Shown: positions 1 to 11,116, counted from the stretch's first letter. The stretch: 64,000 bases of DNA from Archivesica marissinica (GCA_014843695.1 CM026400.1:40823139-40887138); one strand, 5' to 3'. Translations and numbers: made by a program. The notes: generated from the sequence alone by a model not told the origin.

Positions 1-545
1 GACAGGTATTGGATAGTTGTTGCGTGTTTGAGAATTTGTATGCGACTTTAGAAAACTTCAGAATAGTTCATATGTAGAAATAATGTGATTCTGGGAACTT
101 CGGGCTGAAGGTGGATATTCTTCTTCTCGTGCTCCGATTGTTCTTGAACTTTCTTCATATATTCCTTTAAATATCAACCATTTTCTTTTTAACATCCAAA
201 ACTATTGACTCACTAATACAATTACTTCTGACATTCTTTAGCATATACCTAGAATAGATTTCACGTAGTTGCATTGCTATATATATATATATATATAGTA
301 TTCTCCTGCCTATTGTATATCAATCAATTGATAGGGAGAAGAACTATATAAGTTTTCTTTCGTTCTAATCCCATTCAGTATACTGCTGTTTAATTATATG
401 TAAAATATTCATTTCTTGTTTACATGTACATATACTGAAATAAATAATGTTTAAACTAAGGTGGGATATACTGTACCATTTGGCGTAAGATTACCGCATG
501 TAAGCAGTGACGTCATTCGCAGATAAGCAGTGTCACTTCAAAGCA
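1..545. other. AT-rich single-copy stretch, no gene seen
   Basis: No frame with recognisable protein similarity and no RNA-gene signature was found. The only structure is a short (TA)n run near 280-298. Confidence 0.5.
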
Positions 546-549
546 TGCA

Positions 550-838
550 GTCTCTGTAGTCCAGTGGTAAGACACTGGACTGGTACTGCAGGGATCGCAG
601 GTTCGATCCCCCGTCTGACCCTAATAAAATTAACAGTCTTTCAGATGGGACTTTAAACCGAGGTCTCGGGTCGGTGCTGTACATTGTGCATGTAAATGAA
701 CCAGAGGAGACTCTGGAATTAGTCTATGTCTGTATCATTGCACTATCCTCCAAATATCTATAATAATTAATCTCTTTAGGAGTCATCGCTCATATGGACA
801 CTCGGTATCGACGATAAATAAACGTAAAGCACACACAC
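550..838 (+). mobile_element. SINE family A, copy 1 (tRNA-derived, near full length)
   Basis: The head is tRNA-like. It has an A-box match (TAGTCCAGTGG) and a B-box match (GGTTCGATCCC), the internal RNA polymerase III promoter of tRNA-derived SINEs. In better copies of the family the anticodon loop reads CTGGTAA, so a threonine (GGT) tRNA is the likely source. The body carries the family landmarks CAGATGGGAC, GAGGTCTCG, AACCAGAGGAGACTCTGG and GTATCGACGATAAATAAACG, and ends in an A/C-rich tail. The body may belong to one of the widely conserved SINE domains of metazoans, but I cannot compare it here. Confidence 0.88.
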
Positions 839-848
839 ATGATCTCCT

Positions 849-1020
849 TGTCCGCCTCGTGGTCTACTGGTTAAGGTCGCTGACTTGTATGCCACTTTAA
901 CCTATCATCACTGGTGTTCGAGAACCGCCTCGCTCAGACGCTTAAGCACCTCAGATTTTGGATAAAAGGGCAAGTAGAAGGCAGGTATTGATCGTTTAAG
1001 ATGTATCAGCATGCCAGACG
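849..1020 (+). mobile_element. possible tRNA-headed SINE of another family (single copy in window)
   Basis: CCGCCTCGTGGTCTACTGGTTAAGG looks like a tRNA 5' half with an A-box-like segment (TGGTCTACTGG). It is followed by GGTGTTCGAGAACC, a decayed B box, at normal tRNA spacing. The downstream body is not shared with the other SINE families here, so the 3' limit is a guess. Confidence 0.4.
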
Positions 1021-1279
1021 TTCAGTACCATGATTATCCAAGCTTTAATATCCAGTGGGTGATTACAATGAGACGAATCATCAGAGAAAATGCATCATAT
1101 TAATGGCGGCTTACGAAATGACTTTCAGACTTTATTTTATGTTTTGCATGTCTGTTACGCATCTACTCTTAATTACAGAGCCTGTAATTTCATGCTATAA
1201 GACTGTTAGTTCAGACAGGATTTAGTCTACGTGGAATTACCGATTCCAGAATTTTTATATAATAGGTTGTAAAACAACA

Positions 1280-1740
1280 AAACAATTGCCTATTAAATAC
1301 ATAGTAAAAAGTCAAAATATACAGTCTGTTCATTTATATTTCCAATCTTTCATTTCTTCTGATACCACATTCACTGTGAAGAGGTATTCAAATGAAACTG
1401 TAAAAGAGCAAAACTCTTCCAATTATAATGTTTTCCATATCCAGTGCTCGCCTGTGAATAACGCCACTGTGTTTACACACTGTATTCCTCTGCCAAATAA
1501 TACAGTATACCAACCTTCAGTTTGCAATGGCCTGCATTCTTATACCACATCTTTTCTACACATCAACTAGTCTAAGGTATTCTCAAGTCACATAATTTCT
1601 CGAAAAACACAAAAACTATACTCTGCCTGTCATGAAAATGAATGTTTACCAACAAAAAAAGAACTATAATAGTTATTGGGACTACATTCAACCGCGGATG
1701 CACTTCTGCCTATTTACGTATAATAGGTCTGCATCAGCTA
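1280..1740 (+). repeat. dispersed repeat R1, copy 1 (direct copy at 41.15 kb)
   Basis: About 460 bases align almost end to end with 41155-41600 in the same orientation. Landmarks include TTTATATTTCCAATCT, AATAATACAGTATACCAACC and TTATTGGGACTACATTC. Both copies keep an open frame over the central 190 bases, with three cysteines and NNT/NNTV motifs. The similarity continues well past the stop codon, and of the codon differences I counted about 14 are replacements and 2 silent, so a protein under constraint is not supported. This is probably a non-coding dispersed repeat of unknown class. Confidence 0.65.
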
Positions 1741-1749
1741 CCCTCACAG

Positions 1750-1889
1750 ACGGATCTGTAGTCCAGTGGTAACACGTTGGACTGGTAATCCATGGATCGC
1801 AGCTTCGACCCCCGTCTGACCCTAATAAAATGAACAGTCTTTCAGGTGGGACTTTAAACCGAGGTCTCGTGTCGGTGCTTTACACGGTC
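1750..1889 (+). mobile_element. SINE family A, copy 2, 5' half (split by hAT insertion)
   Basis: It has an intact tRNA-like head with A box TAGTCCAGTGG and a slightly decayed B box (AGCTTCGACCC), then the family body as far as GTGTCGGTGCTTTACAC. The sequence then leaves the family consensus and resumes at 3100, at the consensus point where it stopped. The gap is filled by the transposon at 1890-3099. Confidence 0.85.
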
Positions 1890-3099
1890 CACAAGTACGC
1901 AATGGCGTCCACATCATTTTTTCAAAACATAAAAAAATCTTTAAAAAAAAAGGAAAACCGCGCGTATGAGCGAGCGAAATGAGTTACTACTATACAGACT
2001 AGTTGACTATCTGTGGTAATGTATATAGACTAGAGTAAAACTCTGACGTCATCGCATTGGAAACGGGCCCTATACTACCCCTTCCTAGACCACCTGGAAA
2101 CCGCGATTGAGGAGCGCCTGTTGTCGGCCAATGACCGCTTTCTGGCCCAGTACCTACTCCCGAGCAGGATTCAGGCCTTTACGCCACAGCAGGAGGGCAG
2201 CGTGTTCGACGCCTACATCACAGACCTCACAGGCGACCGTGAGAGCTTTCGTCGTGAAGTTTCACGTTGGAGGACACGGTGGCTCCTTGAGGCAGACAGG
2301 CCAGCTGATCTGAAGAGCGCCATAGACAACACGAACAGGGCCTTGTACCCAGATATATATACATGTCTGGTTGTACTAATTACCATGCCTGTATCTACGG
2401 CTACTGCTGAGACGTCGTTCAGTGTCATGCGTAGAGTTAAGAACTATTTACGATCTACTATGACAACTGAGCGTCTCTCTGGCCTAGCCATGCTACATAG
2501 CTATAGGCACGAACAAATTGACATTGACACTGTAATGACACATTTGCCTCCAGGAAGGAGAGAAAACTTGACTTTCTTTAAAGACCGTTATGGCGTTCAA
2601 TTGTCTGTATCTATGTAGGTCTACGAACTATTAAAATCTCAACCCTCATTTACCAGTACATTAATAATTACAGCGTAGATCTATATGCATGTGCAGTTTG
2701 ATTGTGTTTAACGCTATCTTTCAACAGTGTTCCTGGTAAGCTCCAGTACTAAGCAGTTCTTTGCAAGTAAAAGCACAAGTATAGGCACAAGCAGGTAGAT
2801 CTACGTACATGTAGATGCACTCCCTTTTCATACACATATCCAGCTAAAGATATGAAACTCAGACGATGCACTGATGTACAGTATAGTTCAGACATTTTTA
2901 CAAATTGCCGCATAAAAAACATACGTTTTCCAAGTGTATTTATACGGAATATAATTAGTTCTCAGAGTCGCCAGAGTGCACCAAATGACGTCCAGGTTTT
3001 AAAACAAGTTCTGGGGTGAAGCCCCCAGACCCCCCTACACCACTAGCACCTTCGGTGCTCGTTTGGAGTCAACATCAAAATTGGCTGGGTACGCCCCTG
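1890..3099 (+). mobile_element. hAT-superfamily DNA transposon remnant, about 1.2 kb
   Basis: The 3' end reads inward as CAGGGGCGTACCCAGCC, a terminus typical of hAT elements. The 5' end CACAAGTACGCA is a decayed counterpart. The flanking 8-mers ACACGGTC (1882-1889) and ATACCGTG (3100-3107) both derive from the SINE A consensus ACACCGTG, as expected for the 8-bp target duplication made by hAT transposases. Inside lies only the C-terminal part of a transposase, so the element is an internally deleted, immobile relic. Confidence 0.82.
2064..2618 (+). pseudogene. hAT transposase, C-terminal fragment with dimerisation domain
   Basis: The readable frame runs upstream of any ATG, so this is a 5'-truncated piece of about 185 codons. 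It opens with a YYPFLDHLE segment typical of the insertion domain in ZMYM/P52rIPK-like hAT transposases. It continues to the hAT C-terminal dimerisation motif (TAETSFSVMRRVKNYLRS, around 2407-2460) and the LSGLAML helix, then stops at 2616-2618. The RNase-H-like catalytic core and the BED/TTF zinc finger are missing. G+C is higher than in the AT-rich flanks, as in many transposase genes. Function is lost. Confidence 0.85.
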
Positions 3100-3248
3100 A
3101 TACCGTGCACGTAAAGGAACCAGATGAGACTCTTGAACATGTCTCTGTCTGTATCATTGCACTATCCTCCAAAAATCTAAAATGACTAATCTCTTCAGGA
3201 GGCGTCGCTCATATTGGCAACCGGTAGCGACGATAAATAAATGTAAGC
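3100..3248 (+). mobile_element. SINE family A, copy 2, 3' half
   Basis: This segment resumes the family A body at ACCGTGCACGTAAA and runs through ACTATCCTCCAAAAATC, CAGGAGGCGTCGCTC and GGTAGCGACGATAAATAAATG. It is the continuation of the 5' half at 1750-1889, displaced by the hAT insertion. Confidence 0.85.
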
Positions 3249-3286
3249 ACAACAATTTTATTATTATTTTTCTACACTCGGAGAAG

Positions 3287-3352
3287 ATATTATTTAGAAG
3301 ATATTATAGAAGATATTATTTAGAAGATATTATTTAGAAGATATTATTTAGT
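3287..3352. repeat. 15-bp tandem repeat (GAAGATATTATTTA), about 4.5 units
   Basis: Short array of GAAGATATTATTTA(A) with one shortened unit. No coding meaning. Confidence 0.8.
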
Positions 3353-3689
3353 GTACAAATGATGAAGTAGAATCCCTTTGTAACAATAACAATTTCTTTC
3401 GACAATTTGATGATTGACAGTGCTGATCTTACAGACGCTAGTATGCTTAACACTGGAAACGCTACACGAAGCAAAGTGTGTCCATAACTATAGGGGAATA
3501 ACTTGGTCAGTTGCTTAGCAAAATTATTTACCAAGAAACCTATATTAGCTAATCCAGTTACATTTATCAAAGAATCGTTGAAAGCTAGAACTTCAAATAT
3601 CATTATGGTATGTATTCACGTGACTATGTTGTGTAATTATGTATGTATATATGTACAAGTCGGAATACATGTTCTGGTCTGTTCATATG

Positions 3690-3790
3690 AATAATAATAA
3701 TAATAAAGACTTTATTTAACGAGAGAACTCATTTGAACAATTATGTCAATCTACCATGAGGCCCTCAACAAATTAAAACAATGAAATAGC
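3690..3790 (-). mobile_element. non-LTR retrotransposon 3' tail (minus strand)
   Basis: Read on the minus strand, this ends ATGAGTTCTCTCGTTAAATA, then AAGTC and an (ATT)n tract with an embedded AATAAA. That layout is typical of a LINE 3' end terminating in a trinucleotide repeat. A related end, with the same GAGTTCTCTCGT block and upstream CTCATGGTA block, occurs on the plus strand at 36956-37110. No coding part remains next to it. Confidence 0.6.
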
Positions 3791-4319
3791 ATAATGAAAC
3801 ATGTAAACAGTAACCAGTAAAACTTTCATAGGAAATAAGATATAAGCTGCAAGAACTAATACTTATATTCATGCATAATTGTATAGTATCAGTTTATTAG
3901 GTCATTGGTCAATAAACATAAAAATTCTTAACGACCACCAGTTATGTGTGTGTAATTTCACCGTAGATAGTTATAGTTTACCATAATGATTCAAATATCG
4001 CCATATCGGCAGAATTATACATTAGAATAGCGGCGTAATTCAATCTGCTTAAACAGTTAATTACCATCACTACTTAGAAAATAAAAGCAAATATATTTCT
4101 AAATTAAAATTCTTAGCTCACAATTTTGTTTTGTTTGCATAATCGAGCAGTAATCTATATAATGCACCTACATCAATTGCAAGGATAAATTCTCCGCTTT
4201 CGTATTTTTCGATTAAGTGGATATGTTTGGCGCTAACTATGTGCATGTATGTGCATACATAATTTCCGCCAAATGAATTTAGTTCCAAAATAAAAATTAA
4301 AACATATACTTTTCATTGG
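3791..4319. other. AT-rich stretch, no gene seen
   Basis: I see neither recognisable coding sequence nor RNA gene. The frames are short and broken. Confidence 0.5.
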
Positions 4320-4745
4320 TTTGTTTTACAGGGCTATTGCATTTCCTTCGATGAACATATATTCAGTGTGTTTATCCATGTTCGTGTGAATTTCCTCACT
4401 AATGATATGCAGTTGACATGCACACTCCAAGTTATGCGCATTCGCAGTGTTAGTCAGCGCAGAATTCATCGCAAGAAAAGGCGTGTCTTGCAGATTACTC
4501 TGTTCCAATGCTGATCTATTTACTAGATCAGACACACGGCAAGTCGCAAATCTGGACTAAATATATTTTAAATGCGAAGTGTGCTATATTTTCCTTTGTG
4601 TTATTGAAAAGAATAATTAATGTAAATACAAGTAATGATTCGCAGGTTAATAGTTTTCATCGGGATATGAACTACATTGTGTTTGCTTAACGTTTGTGGA
4701 CACCGAAGGCATCCACGTTGCTTAAACACGCCACGATTTATTCCT
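4320..4745 (-). repeat. dispersed repeat R3, copy 1 (minus)
   Basis: This is the inverse of the segment at 51535-51990 and is partly shared with 22786-22985. On the minus strand it can be read as a short peptide containing NTANAH and ECACQLHIIS, recognisable in all three copies. The copies have diverged and carry indels outside this part. I do not recognise a protein family. A non-coding repeat in which the open stretch is incidental is equally possible. Confidence 0.6.
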
Positions 4746-5107
4746 TAAATATACATTCCAGCGTTTCGTAGAGTTTGGACAAAGTTCCTCAAACATGGAA
4801 ATCTGTGTTGTCGCATTGGAACGATATAGAAGTATTTATAATGGATAGCCAATTATACGAATCCTGGCACATTTTCTTTTCCCAAATATAATATAGTCTA
4901 GGAAAATAAGTTAGACATATTTTATTGTCGTAAACCATACACAGTTTCATGACACATATATACAGCATAACACATGATGTGATGATCAATCCACATAGCT
5001 TGATATTCAAAAAAACATTATACACAACAAAAGTTCTAATATCCCAAATTTCTATTACGCAACATTTAAACTATATTCATTGTGTTAATTTATTTCTAAG
5101 TCATATA

Positions 5108-6580
5108 CCAGTCAGCAAGCCTATATTGGCCCGACATCAGACCGATGTTGTCAGCTATATCGGCCCGAGATCGGCTTTTAAGTCGTTCCGACATTGGCCT
5201 GCCTTGATTTTGCAATACGGCTCCACATCGGCCCAACATCATTTTTCGACATCGGCCCGATGTCTATGTGATGTAAATCCGATATCCCAAACAGATACCA
5301 GCCCAATGTCTATACGTTATTCACCCGATGCTGTTTTGGTTGCTGTGCTACTGTTGATATTTTTTACAACAGTCTTGTTTTAATATATGGCTTGCCAACA
5401 ATAGTACTAGCATTGTATACAAACACAGACTGATAAAGTATATATGATATGGGAAAGACGGCTTTTTTCAAGTTATGTATGTAAGTTTATATGCTTTAAA
5501 TAAATAGTTATCCCTACGTACTCGTAACTCACTAACTGTAGTTTTAACGTGCAGTACAACCTCTCTTGAGCAACACACGTTAGGAAACACAACATATGGT
5601 TGTTGCACAGAGGATATTGCTATGAAGAGGTACAATTAATAGTGAAGTGCTACTTCTGGAACAAAATGATAATTTTCTAAAGAGAGGTTGTTGCTGAAGG
5701 CCAGAAGAGAGGCCCAGAGGGCCGTTCTGGAGAGGTTGCCCTGTATATTTATTTTTCATAATAATAAATCAGTCTTATAAATATAATTAACTGACACTTA
5801 TAAACAATGTGTTCATAAATTGATAAGCAAATAAATCAACTGTAATTAAGTTGCTTAAACTGTTAAATATTGAGACGAAGTCGCGAAAACATATGACAGT
5901 TATTTTAAATCGCCAGAAAAGAAAAATTAGGCCTAGCTGATATACTATCACGCTTTAGTAGAATATTTCAATTTAAGATATCAATGGGTATTACTTAATT
6001 ATTCAGATAACGATGTTTTTCACAACAAACAAGTCGAATACTATTTCTGTAGTCAAATCAACGTTTTGGAGGGAATTTATAAATGGCGGTTTGTGGCGGT
6101 TACAATCTGCAGTAAATGGCTTGTAAATGTGTTAAAAAACTTAAAACAATTAAACATATCAATGAAAACAATTGTAATAAATCAAAATAATATAATAGAT
6201 ATAACTGAATACTTATATTATGTGATACTCTCGTTTATATGAAATATTATTATTCACTGCGTTAATAAAAGACAATCCATGGTAAGACAACACGAGTTAC
6301 CTACCTTGAGCTGCTATTAATGGCGGCAAAGCTATCTCTTGCCGATGTCGGGACGATATTGAAATCACCAATTAAAAACAATACCGGTCTTTGCCAGCAA
6401 CTACCACACATGGGCATGGAAAATGACGCTGTGGTATATATGTATAAGTCAACGAAAATAAAATATCATGCGAAGTTTAGGCATTGACTAATATCGGCCC
6501 GACGTCGGATCGACATCGGCAAATTTGGCCGATATTCCGACCCTTAGCCGATATCGGGCCGATATAGGCTTGCTGGCTGG
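5108..6580. mobile_element. DNA transposon with GGCCCGATATCGG-type terminal inverted repeats, about 1.47 kb
   Basis: The left end CCAGTCAGCAAGCCTATATT is mirrored at the right end (reading inward CCAGCCAGCAAGCCTATATC). Both continue into subterminal GGCCCGA/ATCGG motifs repeated several times at each end. The interior is AT-rich and holds no recognisable transposase, so this is a non-autonomous element. A smaller inverted-repeat element (5550-5746) is nested in it. I could not settle the target-site duplication and do not assign a superfamily. Confidence 0.65.
5550..5746. mobile_element. MITE-like element nested in the 5.1-6.6 kb transposon
   Basis: Ends are inverted: TGCAGTACAACCTCTC at the left, and GAGAGGTTGCCCTGTA at the right. 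The body has repeated GTTGTTGC/GAGGTTG motifs. It is about 197 bp with no coding capacity. Its style resembles the ACAGTCAAACCTG elements elsewhere in the window, but it is not the same sequence. Confidence 0.5.
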
Positions 6581-6705
6581 GATAGGAGTGTTCTAATGGT
6601 ATATGCGTTTTTTTTAAAATGCGTTCATAATGTTGGCATTTGCTCTTTTTCATGATGATTTGTTTGTAATATATGTCCACTTAGAATAGATATTTTTGTT
6701 TTTGC

Positions 6706-6929
6706 TTAAACTTTATTTATTTTACAACGATTGCGAAGCAGGTATTAACAACTTATATTAATCACTCTCATTGGCGCGGATGAAAGCGTACATGTGGTCA
6801 TTCGTGTGGGACGAAACCGGAGTACCCGGAGAAAACCCACTTGTCAGATCTGGCAGCCACCATACCAGCTCACATACTTCCCGGTCCGAGGAGCGAACCC
6901 GGGTTGCATTGGTGAGAAACGAGCGCGAA
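6706..6929 (-). mobile_element. SINE family C, copy 1 (minus)
   Basis: The minus strand ends in the family tail (GTTGTAAAATAAATAAAGTT) and carries CTTTCATCCGCGCCAA, CACACGAATGACCAC and the B-box region GGGTTCGCTCCTCGGACCGG. The first part of the tRNA head is missing or diverged near 6929. Confidence 0.8.
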
Positions 6930-7883
6930 TAGGCATAATATCATATTAGGAGTCTCCAAGAAATGTACTACCTGATTGTTCCTGGTTTCAGAAATGCTAA
7001 GCATCTACTGTGATCTTGTAAAGGACGGCTATTTCACAAGTATTTTACACAATATTATAACTATATGGCTATGACAAACAGTAAACGGTAAATTAGATGT
7101 ATGATAGTATGATAGTACGTAGTGGTGGAATAACGTAAGAATGTGATCTCACAACCCTCTAATTATTGCTCGCATATAGATAGTACCCCTCTGTTGTTAT
7201 CACATGAAGGTCCATATTAGGATACTCATCTTAACCCATATACGCTCAATATCATTTTATTGGCGATCTTGTTTTATATAGAGCCACAAAATTAATAAAA
7301 AGTCAATGTAACTTTCGATTTATACGTTTATTCTGCCTGGGAGGTCTCCGTTAAATTATGAACTTAGAAACTTTTATGACATTTTGTAATAATACTGTCT
7401 ATAGACATGGTCTATTAACGAGAACAAGCGTGACAAAATATTGGACAATTTTTCATCGTATTAAAATCTGTATTCGAATATATTAAGCTTATCACAATCT
7501 GTATTCGTATATATTAAGCTAACAAATGCAGCATTTTTGACATTTCTCACTAATTATGGAGGTATGGGCTTTCAAATTTATTTATAATATAATATCTGCA
7601 GTGGTGGTCTCACGAAACAAAGAGTCCATTGTCTTTAATATTTACGGCTACATGAACAGAGCTGGAGAGAATAAACGTTGTATCAAATTATTTTAAACAG
7701 TATTTATTTCTTTGAATAAGTATAGTCAAGTATATATGATATGTACATAATTGTAGGCTTGATGGGAGAGCAACCTGCTTCAATGGCTTCCTCTTTCCTT
7801 GTATCAAATTATGGTTGATATCCCATAATCGAGGTGTAAAACATTCTGATTTCTGCTACACAGTTCAATAAAGGCCAATTGGC
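6930..7883. other. AT-rich single-copy stretch, no gene seen
   Basis: There is a two-copy short repeat (AATCTGTATTCG-ATATATTAAGC) near 7466-7522. Otherwise no recognisable gene or repeat. Confidence 0.5.
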
Positions 7884-8094
7884 TGTCCGATTAGCGGGTT
7901 CGATCCTCGGACTGGGAAGCATGTGAGATGGTACAGTGGTCCCCAGACCAGACAGGTGGGTTTTCTCTGGGTACTCTGGTTTCCTCCCACACGAATGACT
8001 ACATTTACGCTTTCATCCGCGCCAACGAGATTGATTAATATAAGTTTGTTAAATCTTGCTTTGCAATTGTTGTAAAATAAATAAAGTTTAAACT
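7884..8094 (+). mobile_element. SINE family C, copy 2 (internal deletion in the head)
   Basis: Starts GTCCGATTAGCG, then jumps directly to GGTTCGATCCTCGGAC, losing the middle of the tRNA-like head (D arm to anticodon arm). The body and the tail GTTGTAAAATAAATAAAGTT are intact. Confidence 0.85.
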
Positions 8095-8756
8095 AAAGGC
8101 CAAACTGAGTTAAATGATTCACATCATCAACACGATTCACTGAGGTTAATCGAGATAAAGTTCATTAAAACATAAACAGCGAGGACATCATTTTGATAAT
8201 CACTCTGCAAATAAAGTAGTTATGACTGGTTAATTATCTCAATAAGAAAAACATGGATGGCGGCCATCTTGGATTAGTCAAGTCATATGACTTTTAAAAT
8301 ATTCTAATAAAGTCATTTTATCAGTACGGATATTTAATTTAATATGTCTATTAAAAGCTGCTTGTGTAGCTACATATATTTTATTTACACATCTTATGTT
8401 AGATGCAGGCCAGGGTCCAAGTATGTCGATATTTCACTATTTTACCTCTGGCAAAATTACATTAGCAGAAGCTCAATGCGGATCAAGTAATGGTCTCTGT
8501 GTTAACAATATATATATATATGACTGACAAGGCAAAATATATCAACTCTTTTCCCAGACTAGTTAGTTGCGTACGTTTTTCAATATTTTGTGTAACATGA
8601 AGTCACTTTTTATGTAGCTATAACGCCATAGATACCCACACATATTCAAAATGGTAGCCACTTTGAACAATATATCAAATGTTTAAATTCCCATAACTTC
8701 TTTCTTTGAAGTGTGACATACGTAAGCTAATTAGCTTTCTGTCCAATCAATCTTGT
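8095..8756. other. AT-rich stretch, no gene seen
   Basis: A (TA)n run near 8508-8521. Nothing else recognisable. Confidence 0.5.
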
Positions 8757-9590
8757 CATTGTATACTAGAGGACATAGAAAACGCACAACTACATTGTAT
8801 ACTAGAGGACATAGAAAATGCACACCTACATTGTATACTAGAGGACATAGAAAACGCACACCTACATCGTATACTAGAGGACATAGAAAACGCACAACTA
8901 CATTGTATACTAGAGGACATGGATAACGCACACCTACATTATATACTAGAGGACATGGATAACGCACACCTACATTATATACTAGAGAACATAGAAAACG
9001 CACACCTACATTATATACTAGAGGACATAGAAAACGCGCGCCTACATTATATACTAGAGGACATAGAAAACGCACACCTACATTATATACTAGAGGACAT
9101 AGACAACGCACACCTACATTATATACTAGAGGACATAGCAAACGCACACCTACATTATATACTAGAGGACATAGAAAATGCACACCTACATTATATACTA
9201 GAGGTCATAGAAAACGCACAGCTGCATTATATACTAGAGGACATAGAAAACGCGCAACTACATTATATACTAGAGGACATAGCAAACGCACACCTACATT
9301 ATATACTAGAGGACATAGCAAACGCACACCTACATTATACACTAGAGGACATAGCAAACGCACACCTACATTATATACTAGAGGACATAGAAAACGCACA
9401 CCTACATTATATACTAGAGGACATAGCAAACGCACACCTACATTATATACTAGAGGACATAGAAAACGCACACCTACATTATATACTAGAGGACATAAAA
9501 AACGCACACCTACATTGTATACTAGAGAACATAGAAAACGCACACCTACATTATATACTAGAGGACATAGAAAACGCACACCTACATTAT
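8757..9590 (+). repeat. 36-bp minisatellite, about 23 units
   Basis: Unit core: TATACTAGAGGACATAGAAA then ACGCACACCTACAT(TA). Since 36 is a multiple of three, long frames stay open on both strands (plus-strand repeat ILEDIENAHLHY). They have no start context or domain and are not taken as genes. Variation is mainly GAAAAC/GCAAAC/GGATAAC and ACACC/ACAAC. Confidence 0.95.
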
Positions 9591-9785
9591 ATGATTATTA
9601 TTACATGAAAACGAAATACGAAGAATTCCATCAAAGGTATATCACATCTTTATTACAAAACACAAACTGAACAACTAAAAATATTCCAAATTTGTTTAAG
9701 ACTATGTATTTATATAGTTATTGTTTTTCATGTAAAAACACACTTATCCGAAGTGTGCGTTTTCTATGTCCTGTAGTATACATTG
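8757..9785 (+). mobile_element. MITE-36, copy 1, with its 5' terminal repeat expanded to about 23 units
   Basis: Three parts: a 36-bp array (to 9590), a unique body of about 165 bp (GATTATTATTACATGAAAAC ... TTTTTCATGTAAAAACACAC), and a terminal segment GTGTGCGTTTTCTATGTCCT. The terminal segment is the inverted copy of the 36-bp unit core. The same body follows a single unit at 31005-31206 and about 21 units at 46.4 kb. The array is therefore an amplified 5' terminal inverted repeat with its adjoining bases. Confidence 0.8.
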
Positions 9786-9914
9786 TACATTACCATGTGG
9801 TGATTCCAAAGCGCTCAATGTGCTCACAGTTCCAATTGGATGGTACTTAAATGAGGACACATTATGTCGGATATGTTCCTTTAACTCTTTCAGCGCCTGA
9901 AGAGAATGTGCAAA

Positions 9915-9970
9915 CAACATAGATCAAGATCACCCGCGGCGTAACGCCGCGTTTGATCAGGTCTATGTTG
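9915..9970. other. 56-base hairpin with GC-rich core
   Basis: CAACATAGA (9915-9923) pairs with TCTATGTTG (9962-9970), GATCA (9928-9932) with TGATC (9954-9958), and CGCGGCGT (9935-9942) with ACGCCGCG (9944-9951). Only short mismatches interrupt the stem. It lies in AT-rich DNA between two arrays. It could be the core of a foldback element or a structured transcript. Function unknown. Confidence 0.7.
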
Positions 9971-10058
9971 CTTTCTATTCGGACAGGTGCTTCAGCTCCA
10001 CTGTCTGAAGAGCAATCAGCATATATCCTGATCAGACGGCACGTTATGTTATATTCAC

Positions 10059-11080
10059 AGAAATATGCACACAATATCTATATCATTTCATTTTGAGTAT
10101 ATGTTCTACTTTGACAGAAATGTGCATTCAATATATATATCATTTCATTTCGAGTAGATGTTCTATTTTGACAGAAATGGGCACCCAATATATACATGTA
10201 TATCATTTCATTTCGAGTAGATGTTCTATTTGGACAGAAATGTGCATCCAATATCTACATGTATATCATTACATTTCGAGTAGATGTTCTATTTGGACAG
10301 AAATGTACATCCAATATCTACATGTATATCATTTCATTTCGAGTAGATGTTCTATTTGGACAGAAATGTGCATCCAATATCTACATGTATATCATTTCAT
10401 TTCGAGTAGATGTTCTATTTGGACAGAAATGTGCATCCAATATCTACATGTATATCATTTCATTTCGAGTAGATGTTCTATTTGGACAGAAATGTGCATC
10501 CAATATCTACATGTATATCATTTCATTTCGAGTAGATGTTCTATTTGGACAGAAATGTGCATCCAATATCTACATGTATATCATTTCATTTCGAGTAGAT
10601 GTTCTATTTGGACAGAAATGTGCATCCAATATCTACATGTATATCATTTCATTTCGAGTAGATGTTCTATTTGGACAGAAATGTGCATCCAATATCTACA
10701 TGTATATCATTTCATTTCGAGTAGATGTTCTATTTGGACAGAAATGTGCATCCAATATCTACATGTATATCATTTCATTTCGAGTAGATGTTCTATTTGG
10801 ACAGAAATGTGCATCCAATATCTACATGTATATCATTTCATTTCGAGTAGATGTTCTATTTGGACAGAAATGTGCATCCAATATCTACATGTATATCATT
10901 TCATTTCGAGTAGATGTTCTATTTGGACAGAAATGTGCATCCAATATCTACATGTATATCATTTCATTTCGAGTAGATGTTCTATTTGGACAGAAATGTG
11001 CATCCAATATCTACATGTATATCATTTCATTTCGAGTAGATGTCGTATTTGGACAGAAATGTGCATCCAATGTCTATAAC
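10059..11080 (+). repeat. 63-bp minisatellite, about 16 units
   Basis: Unit contains ATGTGCATCCAATATCTACA, TGTATATCATTTCATTTCGA and GTAGATGTTCTATTTGGACA. The central units are nearly identical, and the first three and the last have diverged, as expected where unequal exchange homogenises the middle. 63 is a multiple of three, so two forward frames stay open for over 300 codons. These are artefacts of periodicity. Confidence 0.95.
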
Positions 11081-11116
11081 ATTACGTTTCAAGCAGCCAT
11101 TCTGTTACATTATTGA

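Noticed and set aside
3334..3694. Overlapping frames on both strands (89 and 63 codons)
   Set aside because: No recognisable motif. Both are short and in AT-rich DNA next to a LINE tail, so chance is sufficient.
8757..9590. CRISPR array
   Set aside because: Units are contiguous without unique spacers, and the genome is eukaryotic.
8706..9608. 300-codon frame with ILEDIENAHLHY repeats
   Set aside because: It exists because the unit is 36 bp. The opposite strand is equally open, and the unit derives from a transposon terminal repeat.
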